From assembly GCA_030045755.1 (NCBI GenBank), contig JASIEW010000060.1, forward strand, positions 1 to 5,319: 5,319 bases of DNA, in the 5' to 3' direction. The notes beneath the pieces were generated by a model. The model did no database searches and was not told the DNA's origin. It was given only the letters and a program-made list of their open reading frames with translations. Made by a program: the position numbers and the translations under genes. The first letter of the stretch is position 1. Each line of letters starts with the position of its first letter. Shown in pieces: positions 1 to 5,319 of this stretch. Source of the DNA: Nitrososphaerales archaeon (GTDB lineage Archaea; Thermoproteota; Nitrososphaeria; Nitrososphaerales; UBA183).

Positions 1-923
1 TCCTCGTAGTCCCCTATCATGTAGGGCGCCGTGGTGAACTGGTTCCAGGTTGTATTAGGGAACCACGCCTCGATCCACTCGAACCTCCAAGGCTCGGGCA
101 GCAGGATGGCCACGTACTGGTTGTCGTAGACCCTGAAACCGTAGACCCGATACTCGTCTATGGTGGGCCTCCTCTTGATTTTCTCGACCAGGCCCAGGCT
201 TATCGAGCTGTCCACCGCGGTGATGCTCCAACGCGTGGGGACTAACTTCCGCCTTCCGCCGTCTCCGAACATGCCCAAACTGAACGCCTTCTGAATCCTC
301 GTCACGGCAACGCCCTTGGAGTACACCTCCTCCACCGCGTCGACCGCCTTCAGACTTCTGTCGTAGTACGCGGTTTCAATCCTCTTGTCTGCAGGCTCGT
401 TTCCCACCTTGACCCCGTCAAGGGGCGCCGATGGGCCATACGGCTGGGTGTCCTCGCTGAGGGTCAGTATTCTCCGGGGCGCCTTCGTGAGCTTCAGCTC
501 AACATCCACGGGCCTCCTCGCCATCGCCAGCTCCTGCAACGAGGACAGCAGTCTGCCAGGCGACCTCGCGTCGTCGACGCCGGCCCTCGTGTTTCCTCTC
601 ACCAGCGAGTACCTGTATTCCACAATCTCGTCAATCGGCCTGCCCAACCACTCCTCGGGGAAGTCCATGAGAGCCGTGTCGCCGTATATCGGCGGAACCA
701 TCGGACCTATCGAGACCTTCGGGTAGCCGAGCCTGCCTACGAAAACCCCTGGGGGCGACGACCCGTCTATCTCTCTGGTAGACAACAGTGGGCCCTGCTT
801 CGCCATCGCCTGCGCCTTGACGATTATCGGGCATCTCGGCTTCCCGCATAGGAGCTTGGCTCCCCTGCACTGCAAGCACATCCACGCGGGAGGGCTCTCT
901 ACGACCTCGATTGACCTTGCCAT
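1..923 (-). CDS. nre: Nre-family archaeal DNA repair protein, C-terminus outside window
   Basis: Nre proteins are archaeal repair factors. In Haloferax volcanii NreA works in the same damage pathway as UvrABC, and many members end in a PCNA-binding PIP motif. The frame is open to the left edge, giving 307 visible residues of a family usually near 400, so any PIP motif lies outside the window. Counting from the ATG at 923, there is a zinc-binding cluster C16-x2-C19-x6-C26-x4-C31 (CLQC...CGKPRC), then the family blocks SPPGVFVGR (56-64), RPVDVE (about 137-142) and RKLVPTRWSITAVD (225-238). The first two blocks belong to the N-terminal Nre domain and the last to the conserved core leading into the C-terminal domain. 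I prefer the start at 923 because GGAGG sits 5 nt upstream and the zinc cluster normally lies near the N-terminus. An in-frame ATG at 1013 would add 30 Met-rich residues and lacks a ribosome site. The gene is divergent from mre11-rad50. Family assignment is strong; the exact start and the paralogue (NreA or another) are uncertain. Confidence 0.87.
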   Translation of the reverse strand, partial: MARSIEVVESPPAWMCLQCRGAKLLCGKPRCPIIVKAQAMAKQGPLLSTREIDGSSPPGVFVGRLGYPKVSIGPMVPPIYGDTALMDFPEEWLGRPIDEIVEYRYSLVRGNTRAGVDDARSPGRLLSSLQELAMARRPVDVELKLTKAPRRILTLSEDTQPYGPSAPLDGVKVGNEPADKRIETAYYDRSLKAVDAVEEVYSKGVAVTRIQKAFSLGMFGDGGRRKLVPTRWSITAVDSSISLGLVEKIKRRPTIDEYRVYGFRVYDNQYVAILLPEPWRFEWIEAWFPNTTWNQFTTAPYMIGDYE

Positions 924-928
924 CGGCT

Positions 929-933
929 CCTCC
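929..933 (-). promoter_or_regulatory. Shine-Dalgarno site for the inner Nre start
   Basis: The minus strand reads GGAGG followed by 5 nt and then ATG at 923. This is a good match to the anti-Shine-Dalgarno sequence at normal spacing, and it is the main reason for choosing 923 over the ATG at 1013. Caveat: if the longer frame is translated, the same bases are the Glu-Glu codons GAG GAG, so the match could be chance. Confidence 0.45.
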
Positions 934-1060
934 AGCCCGGTCACCGACGACGGCATCACGCTGGACAGCCACGTGATTTTCTTCCCCATCGTCCGCATAG
1001 CGGCCTCCGGCATCAGTTAAACCCAACAAGGGGAGAGTGTGAAACTAATCCAGCCATCGC

Positions 1061-1067
1061 AAATATA
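1061..1067 (+). promoter_or_regulatory. TATA box of the mre11-rad50 operon, probably leaderless
   Basis: AAATATA is the most AT-rich stretch of the divergent gap. Its centre lies about 26 nt before the mre11 ATG, which is the archaeal spacing between TATA box and transcription start, so transcription would begin at or next to the ATG. No Shine-Dalgarno sequence is present in the 15 nt before the ATG, which fits a leaderless message. Read on the minus strand the same bases are TATATTT and could also serve nre, with a start near 1038, but that is weaker inference. Confidence 0.5.
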
Positions 1068-1089
1068 GACCCAGAAGTGACCGTCAATC

Positions 1090-2343
1090 ATGCCCAAGTT
1101 CGCCCATATGTCGGACATACACATCGGGGCATTCCGCCAACCGGAGCTAAGGAAGCTCGTCGTAGACGCTTTCGTCGCGGCGGTCGACAAGTGCATCTCT
1201 GAGAAGGTCGCGTTCATCATCTTGGCCGGGGACATATTCGACTCGAACATCCCGGAGCTCTCCTCGGTCAGGCGCGCGGCTGAGAAGATGAGGCAGGCTG
1301 TCGACTCCGGGATTAGGTTCTATGCGATATACGGTTCTCACGATTTCAGCCCAAACTACTCCTCGATAGTGGATGTCCTCGATGGCGCAGGGCTCTTCGT
1401 CAAGGCCGAGCGAATGTCAGCCGGCCGGGAGAGCGTCCGCCTGGCCTTCGTCCAAGATCCCACCGGACCGAAGATCTGTGGCATCTCAGGCAGGAAGCTC
1501 TCGATGGACAGAGAAGAGTTCGCGGTCCTCGACAGGACGGAGCTCGAAGCCGAGCCGGGCTTCAAAATCTTCGTATTTCATGGCGCCCTCGAAGAGACGA
1601 AGCCTCAGTCTCTGAAAATGATGGAAGCGATGCCAGCGGCCACCCTCCCTGTGGGCTTCCAGTACTACGCAGGGGGGCACGTACACAGCAAAGCGATTGC
1701 CAACCTCCCCGGACACGTCAACATCGCATATCCGGGGCCCCTATTCGCCACCGACTACTCCGAACTTCTCCAGATGGCGAGGGGCGAAGAACACGGATTC
1801 TATATTGCAGAGTTCGACCAAGATTGCGTCAAGAACGTCGAATTCGTCCCAGTAAGGGTCTGCGAGCCCGTCGAGCTCCACTACTCGGCACAGGGAAGGT
1901 CCTCCAGTCAGGCTGCAAGCGAACTTACTCGTCTGGCCTCCAGGGCTGACGTCCAAGGCAAGGTCGTCCTCCTTACTGTCGAAGGGGAGTTGTCCGAAGG
2001 CAGGACCTCAGACATCGACTTCGCCAAAATCAGGAACCGGTTCCTCGCTTCCCAGCCTCTTTCGGTCCTCTCAAACTACAGCCACCTTACCTCGAAAGAA
2101 ACGCCTGATGAATTCCTTCCTCCAAAGCCGGTGAAAACAACGGAGCGCGAGACTTTTGAGCGGCAACTATCTTCAGTAGCGTTAGAGGAACCAAGACTCC
2201 GAGGAAACCAGGGAGTCAACCTCGCACTGGCCCTGTTAGAGACTCTGAAGGACGGCAAGAGAGAGAACGAGAACAAGGGCGACTTCGAGGAAAGAGTCTC
2301 GAAGCGCGGCATCGACGTTCTGGGCGTAGAGGGGAAGAGCTGA
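1090..2343 (+). CDS. mre11: DNA double-strand break repair nuclease Mre11
   Basis: Mre11 is the Mn-dependent 3'-5' exonuclease and endonuclease of the Mre11-Rad50 complex, which processes DNA ends for homologous recombination. The 417-residue protein starts with the calcineurin-like phosphoesterase motifs in order: D9-x-H11 (SDIHIG), GD48-IFD (47-51), GSH84D (82-85), H164 in FVFHG, and GGH197-V-H199. A capping domain follows YPGPLF (214-219). The tail from about 340 is charged and probably includes the helices that bind the base of the Rad50 coiled coil. The third motif has Ser83 where the textbook family has Asn (GNHD); the other metal ligands are present. The length is typical for archaeal Mre11. 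The ATG at 1090 is supported by a TATA box about 26 nt upstream and by alignment of the first motif at residues 5-12. The stop overlaps the rad50 start by one base, so the two subunits are made together. Confidence 0.96.
   Translation: MPKFAHMSDIHIGAFRQPELRKLVVDAFVAAVDKCISEKVAFIILAGDIFDSNIPELSSVRRAAEKMRQAVDSGIRFYAIYGSHDFSPNYSSIVDVLDGAGLFVKAERMSAGRESVRLAFVQDPTGPKICGISGRKLSMDREEFAVLDRTELEAEPGFKIFVFHGALEETKPQSLKMMEAMPAATLPVGFQYYAGGHVHSKAIANLPGHVNIAYPGPLFATDYSELLQMARGEEHGFYIAEFDQDCVKNVEFVPVRVCEPVELHYSAQGRSSSQAASELTRLASRADVQGKVVLLTVEGELSEGRTSDIDFAKIRNRFLASQPLSVLSNYSHLTSKETPDEFLPPKPVKTTERETFERQLSSVALEEPRLRGNQGVNLALALLETLKDGKRENENKGDFEERVSKRGIDVLGVEGKS
2329..2334 (+). promoter_or_regulatory. Ribosome binding site for rad50 inside mre11
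   Basis: GAGGGG ends 8 nt before the rad50 ATG, within the last mre11 codons. Together with the TGATG stop/start overlap it suggests that rad50 is translated by re-initiation or local ribosome binding on the mre11 message, rather than from its own leaderless transcript. Confidence 0.5.
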
Positions 2344-4376
2344 TGCTGATTCGCAGGCTGAAACTCAAGAACATCAGGAGCTACAAGGACAGTGAGGAAA
2401 CCGTCATCGACTTCCCCGAAGGCATCGTGCTCTTCGAAGGCGACATTGGCTCGGGCAAGTCCACCATCCTCTATGCCCTTGAGTTCGCCTTCTTCGGATT
2501 CAGCGATCTGAAAGGCTCCCATCTCCTCAGTGAAGGGACGCAGACGGGGAGGGTCTCCGTGACTTTCAAGTCAGGAGAAGCGGAGTACACAATCGAGCGA
2601 CACCTGAAGGTGAGAGGCCGAGAAGTCGTTCAGGACGAGTGTTACATCTCCTCCAAAGGGGAAAGGGCAAAACTATCGCCCAGCGACTTGAAGCAACGGG
2701 TTGTCTCCATCCTAGGATACAACGAGCCCACCCATCCCAAGGCAGAGAGCTTGGTCTACAGATATGCGGTCTTCACTCCTCAGGAACAGATGAAGGAGGT
2801 TGTCCTCCAGAACCCTGAAGACCGGATGCACGTAATCCGAAGGATCCTCGGAGCCCAAAGCTACCAGGTGGCCGCCGAGAACTCCGAGATTGTCGAAAGG
2901 GCCATCAAAGAAAGAGCACACGACCTCAAGAGATTGAGCGAGGGCATCTACGACAGGAAGGAAGAGCTCGCCTCAACAGCCCAGGCTGTCGCCAGCCTCG
3001 AAGCCGAAGTCCCGAAGCTCAAGGAGGCGGAAGCTGAGGCCGCCAAGCTGGTGAGCCATTTAGATGAAGAGTGGAGGAAGTACCTCGGCCAGCGGGAGAG
3101 CCTGATCAGCGCCGAAGCTGCAGTCCCCCGCCTGAGGCAAGAGGTCTCCGACCTCCGGAGAGAGATTGGCGACCACGAAGAGACCCTGAAAGATCTCCAA
3201 ACCCAGCTGTCCGGAGAGCTCGAGCCCGTCATCACGCAGTTCAAAGAAATGCCCAAACCCCGCTTTTCTGCAAAGGAGGCCCAGTCGTTCCTTGACACCG
3301 AGAAGGAGAGGCTCACCAAGCTCGCCGACGCTAAAGATGTGCTCGAGGCTAACACAACAAGGACCAGAGATCTTGTTTCGAAAGGGGTCTGCCCTCTATG
3401 CGGACAGAAGATCCCTTTCGACATATCTGCCCGGTCGGAGCACTCAGAACGCGAACTCGCGGATTTTCAAGAGAAGATCAAGAGGGCCTCTGCCGCAGTC
3501 GTCACTCTGGCTGCCGACCTCCATGCGGCCAGCGAGTACGAAGTCGCCGCGTCCAAACACGCGGTGGCCATCAAGGACGTCGAAAGAGTCAGCTCTGAAC
3601 TCAGTTCCGTCCGTGGGAAGCTCCAGATATCCATCGAGAAGCTGACCAGTCGAAAGGCCGATCTTGACGTATCTGTGGTCAAGGTCAACGAGATGAGGGG
3701 GTTGTCAGGGAAAGTCGCAGATCTCGAACGGAGACTCGATGATGCCCGGGAGGAAGACAAGCAATCCAGCCTCAGGTTCAGTCGGGCCCAGTCTGACCTC
3801 GCGAGCGGACTCAGGGACATGGACAGGCTATCAGGGGAGGTCAAGAGGATGCAGGAAGCGCTGGACGAGTCGCTAAGGCTAGAGAGGTACCAGACTTGGC
3901 TATCCTCCTACTTCAGGCCCGCTGTACAGTTGATCGAGAACCAGACCCTGACTCAGGCGGCGTCGAGGTTCAACGAGCACTTCAGGAGATTCTTCACATC
4001 ACTTGTAGACGACCCCGACATGATTGTCATGGTGAGGGAAGACTTCACTCCAGTCTTTGAACGGGAAGGCTTCGAGCAAGATTTCGAGGCCCTGAGCGGA
4101 GGGGAGAGGACAAGCATTGCTCTTGCCTACCGCTTCGCCCTCAATTGCGTGGTGAGGGAGAGCATCTCGGCCCAACCTGAACTCCTGATTCTCGACGAAC
4201 CTACAGATGGGTTCAGCAAGGAGCAGGTCTACAAGATGAGGGGGCTGCTGGAAGAGCTGGGTTCCACACAGGTGATTCTGGTCTCACATGAGAAAGAACT
4301 CGAATCCATGGCCGACCACGTCTTCAGGGTCGACAAGCGGAACGGGTCGTCTTACGTTTCAGACCTCGGGCCGTAG
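2343..4376 (+). CDS. rad50: DNA double-strand break repair ATPase Rad50 (short-armed)
   Basis: Rad50 is the SMC-like ABC ATPase that binds DNA ends, dimerises through a zinc hook and controls the Mre11 nuclease. All expected elements are visible in 677 residues: Walker A GDIGSGKST (33-41), Q-loop Gln147 (FTPQEQ), a first coiled-coil arm from about 185 to 345, the zinc hook C350-P-L-C353, a second arm from about 362 to 520, ABC signature LSGGER (584-589), Walker B LLILDEP (614-620), and the H-loop SHE with His649. Two such chains would share one zinc through the CPLC hooks. The protein is about 200 residues shorter than the roughly 880-residue Pyrococcus Rad50, and the loss falls almost equally on both arms. 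A proline-containing stretch (about 293-309, EPVITQ...MPKPRF) interrupts the first arm. The start codon overlaps the mre11 stop. The gene is intact and the function is secure. Confidence 0.97.
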   Translation: MLIRRLKLKNIRSYKDSEETVIDFPEGIVLFEGDIGSGKSTILYALEFAFFGFSDLKGSHLLSEGTQTGRVSVTFKSGEAEYTIERHLKVRGREVVQDECYISSKGERAKLSPSDLKQRVVSILGYNEPTHPKAESLVYRYAVFTPQEQMKEVVLQNPEDRMHVIRRILGAQSYQVAAENSEIVERAIKERAHDLKRLSEGIYDRKEELASTAQAVASLEAEVPKLKEAEAEAAKLVSHLDEEWRKYLGQRESLISAEAAVPRLRQEVSDLRREIGDHEETLKDLQTQLSGELEPVITQFKEMPKPRFSAKEAQSFLDTEKERLTKLADAKDVLEANTTRTRDLVSKGVCPLCGQKIPFDISARSEHSERELADFQEKIKRASAAVVTLAADLHAASEYEVAASKHAVAIKDVERVSSELSSVRGKLQISIEKLTSRKADLDVSVVKVNEMRGLSGKVADLERRLDDAREEDKQSSLRFSRAQSDLASGLRDMDRLSGEVKRMQEALDESLRLERYQTWLSSYFRPAVQLIENQTLTQAASRFNEHFRRFFTSLVDDPDMIVMVREDFTPVFEREGFEQDFEALSGGERTSIALAYRFALNCVVRESISAQPELLILDEPTDGFSKEQVYKMRGLLEELGSTQVILVSHEKELESMADHVFRVDKRNGSSYVSDLGP

Positions 4377-4390
4377 CTTACCAATCGGAA

Positions 4391-4399
4391 CCAATAATG
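4391..4399 (+). promoter_or_regulatory. Possible TATA-like element for the zinc-ribbon gene
   Basis: CCAATAATG is the most AT-rich part of the 48-base gap after rad50, centred about 29 nt before the TTG start. That position would allow transcription to begin a few bases before the start codon. No Shine-Dalgarno sequence precedes the TTG. The match to a TATA box is weak, and the gene could instead be read from the mre11-rad50 transcript; no clear terminator (hairpin or long T-tract) was seen in the gap. Confidence 0.25.
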
Positions 4400-4424
4400 A
4401 CATCCCCGTTCTTCCTCTGGCCGC

Positions 4425-5111
4425 TTGAAGGACTGCACTGCTTGCGGGGCGCAGAACGACGACCAGGCTGCTTTCTGTACCTCGTGCGGCCACCAGTTCG
4501 TCGATGTCGTTTCGCCCGCTGCTCAGGGAACGGACGAGGCTGTCGTCCAAACAGCGATTCAGTTTACCGCAGAGAGAGGGCCGGGGGCACGCGCTCACAT
4601 AATCTCTGACACGTATCTCAAAGACGCCGTGGGGAAAGTAGTGCTCGTCGCAAGGAAGCAGGGGATGATGCACGAAAACTACGCGATCCTGGACGGGAAC
4701 GAAACGACGACGGGTTACATCGAGACGAAGAGGCACCTCACGAGTACCACTGTGCAGGAAGAGGACGCGGGGCATGCAGTCAAGTCTTCGACTCAGATTA
4801 GCGTGCAAAGGAGGACCACGAGCATCGGACCCTTCCAACGCTCAAGCATGAACGCAAAGTGCTCGATCGAGGATCCGAGCGGGGTGCAAGTTGGCAGCGT
4901 ATCATTTCAAAACGGTTTCATGAACTTCTCGTTGACCAAGACTGACGGTTCGACAGTCTTCGAGGCGTCTCTCTTACTAGGCTCGGGGATGATGGACTCG
5001 TTGAGCGCGCTGACGCACCTGAACCTTGCGATTGCTCTCTACGACAAGGACTTCCCGCTTACCACGCTCTTGACTGTCATAGTCGCAATCGACCAAGCCA
5101 TGGGGGCGTAG
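4425..5111 (+). CDS. Zinc-ribbon protein with LURP-one/scramblase-like C-terminal domain
   Basis: The role is unknown. The 228-residue protein opens with a rubredoxin-type zinc ribbon C4-x2-C7-x10-C18-x2-C21 (CTACG...CTSCG). A low-complexity linker (about 28-55) follows, then a strand-rich region (about 58-185) with repeated short beta-like units such as KVVLVARK, YAILDG, TTGYIE, QVGSVSF and FSLTKTDG. It ends in a hydrophobic helix, FPLTTLLTVIVAIDQ (210-224). Strands wrapped around a C-terminal hydrophobic helix with an FPL...ID pattern are typical of the LURP-one-related/phospholipid scramblase (Tubby-like) fold; this is my inference by pattern, not a search. There is no signal peptide, and the final helix is more likely a barrel core than a membrane anchor. 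The start is TTG: a stop lies in frame at 4398, no ATG or GTG lies between it and the TTG, and the next ATG would remove the zinc ribbon. It is co-oriented with rad50, 48 bases downstream, so it may share its transcript. Confidence 0.8.
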   Translation: MKDCTACGAQNDDQAAFCTSCGHQFVDVVSPAAQGTDEAVVQTAIQFTAERGPGARAHIISDTYLKDAVGKVVLVARKQGMMHENYAILDGNETTTGYIETKRHLTSTTVQEEDAGHAVKSSTQISVQRRTTSIGPFQRSSMNAKCSIEDPSGVQVGSVSFQNGFMNFSLTKTDGSTVFEASLLLGSGMMDSLSALTHLNLAIALYDKDFPLTTLLTVIVAIDQAMGA

Positions 5112-5219
5112 CTCGAAGCTGACCTCGCCGAGATGACGGTCGGCCAGCATTCTCTTCGGCTGCCAAAGCCCGGATTAGCAGCGAACTTGATAAGTCTCCG
5201 CCGGGACAGAGCGTCTGCA
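5112..5219. other. Intergenic gap before the last gene
   Basis: Nothing firm is seen here. The frame of the next gene is open back to the TAG at 5109, with an ATG at 5133 that would add 29 residues (beginning MTVGQHS) not expected in a PIN-like family. TTGATAAG at 5187-5194, centred about 30 nt before the ATG at 5220, is a weak TATA-like candidate. There is no terminator-like T-tract. Confidence 0.35.
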
Positions 5220-5319
5220 ATGAAGTACATGGCGGATGAAATGCTGGAAGGACTACCCGAGCTCCTCAGAGAGAAGGGAATCGATTGCCGGACTGCATAC
5301 GAATGGATTGACGGAACGA
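5220..5319 (+). CDS. PIN-like protein (DUF5615/Mut7-C type), 5' fragment
   Basis: Only the first 33 codons are in the window; the frame runs open past the right edge. The start MKYMADEMLEGLPELLREKG closely follows the N-terminal pattern of PIN-like proteins of the DUF5615 and Mut7-C families: a first strand ending in an acidic D-E pair (D6, E7), Leu9, then an amphipathic helix ending in a Gly before the second strand. In those families the early Asp is part of the presumed metal-binding nuclease site. I chose the ATG at 5220 because these families begin directly with this strand; the in-frame ATG at 5133 is the alternative. No Shine-Dalgarno site is visible. Some DUF5615 proteins are paired with a small DUF433 antitoxin, but no such gene lies directly upstream. 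With so short a fragment, the family call is tentative. Confidence 0.5.
   Translation, partial: MKYMADEMLEGLPELLREKGIDCRTAYEWIDGT

Noticed and set aside
210..224. TATA- or PIP-like signals within the nre coding region
   Set aside because: No convincing match was found; the PIP motif expected in many Nre proteins would be at the C-terminus, outside the window.
385..1020. Plus-strand open frames at 385-726 and 817-1020
   Set aside because: Both are antisense to the conserved Nre coding region and have low-complexity Ser/Pro/Thr compositions typical of shadows.
631..1029. Minus-strand open frame of 132 codons overlapping the start of nre
   Set aside because: It lies out of frame over the conserved Nre zinc cluster and SPPGVFVGR region, is rich in Arg, Gly and Asp as expected of a GC-rich shadow frame, and shows no recognisable motif.
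2076..3844. Several long minus-strand and out-of-frame plus-strand open frames across mre11 and rad50 (up to 158 codons)
   Set aside because: All overlap well-conserved Mre11 or Rad50 coding sequence; their products are Ser/Leu/Arg-rich and have no motif. They reflect the GC-rich third positions of the real genes.
4397..4609. 70-codon plus frame starting with an ATG at 4397, considered as the true start with a programmed frameshift into the zinc-ribbon frame
   Set aside because: No slippery sequence was seen in the short overlap, the zinc-ribbon frame makes a complete domain from the TTG at 4425, and the alternative N-terminus has no motif.
4359..4838. 159-codon minus-strand frame across the rad50 end and the zinc-ribbon gene
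   Set aside because: It is antisense to the four-cysteine ribbon and the rad50 C-terminus, and has no recognisable domain or ribosome site.
5127..5144. Inverted repeat GCCGA/TCGGC with an 8-base loop after the zinc-ribbon gene, considered as a terminator
   Set aside because: The stem is only 5 bp, it is not followed by a T-tract, and such short repeats are common in GC-rich DNA.
5133..5219. In-frame ATG at 5133 as the start of the last gene
   Set aside because: PIN-like proteins of this type start at the strand encoded from 5220; the extra residues look unlike a domain, although the frame is open and this cannot be excluded.

Overview
The window is archaeal. It carries Mre11 and Rad50 of the archaeal type, an Nre-family repair protein (a family known essentially from archaea), a TATA-like box about 26 nt before the mre11 start with no Shine-Dalgarno site (the usual sign of a leaderless archaeal transcript), and heavy use of AGG/AGA for arginine. 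Base composition is moderately GC-rich. Wording in Mre11 (GSHDFSP, YPGPLF) and Rad50 (LFEGDIGSGKST) resembles what I remember of Nitrososphaeria (Thaumarchaeota) and Bathyarchaeia rather than Euryarchaeota. That placement is from memory, not from a search.

Layout: (1) On the minus strand, from the left edge to about 923 (possibly 1013), lies an Nre-family DNA repair gene whose C-terminal end is outside the window. (2) A 76-base divergent gap (1014-1089, if the longer Nre start is used) carries the mre11 promoter. (3) mre11 (1090-2343) and rad50 (2343-4376) follow on the plus strand, sharing one base at a TGATG stop/start junction, so they form a translationally coupled operon. (4) After a 48-base gap, 4425-5111 encodes a 228-residue protein with an N-terminal zinc ribbon and a C-terminal part resembling the LURP-one/scramblase (Tubby-like) barrel; its start must be TTG. 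(5) A gap of about 108 bases leads to the first 33 codons of what looks like a PIN-like (DUF5615/Mut7-C type) protein, cut by the right edge.

The left four fifths is a DNA-repair locus. Mre11-Rad50 senses and processes double-strand-break ends, and Nre proteins act in repair of DNA damage, in a haloarchaeon in the same pathway as UvrABC. The usual archaeal partners HerA and NurA are not in view: the position after rad50 is taken by the zinc-ribbon gene, and the position before mre11 by divergent nre. The right fifth is less well understood. No RNA genes, CRISPR arrays, insertion sequences or substantial repeats were found, and no stretch longer than 300 bases lacks a gene. I did not find a clearly new system; the best candidate for a second look is the zinc-ribbon/LURP-one-like protein.
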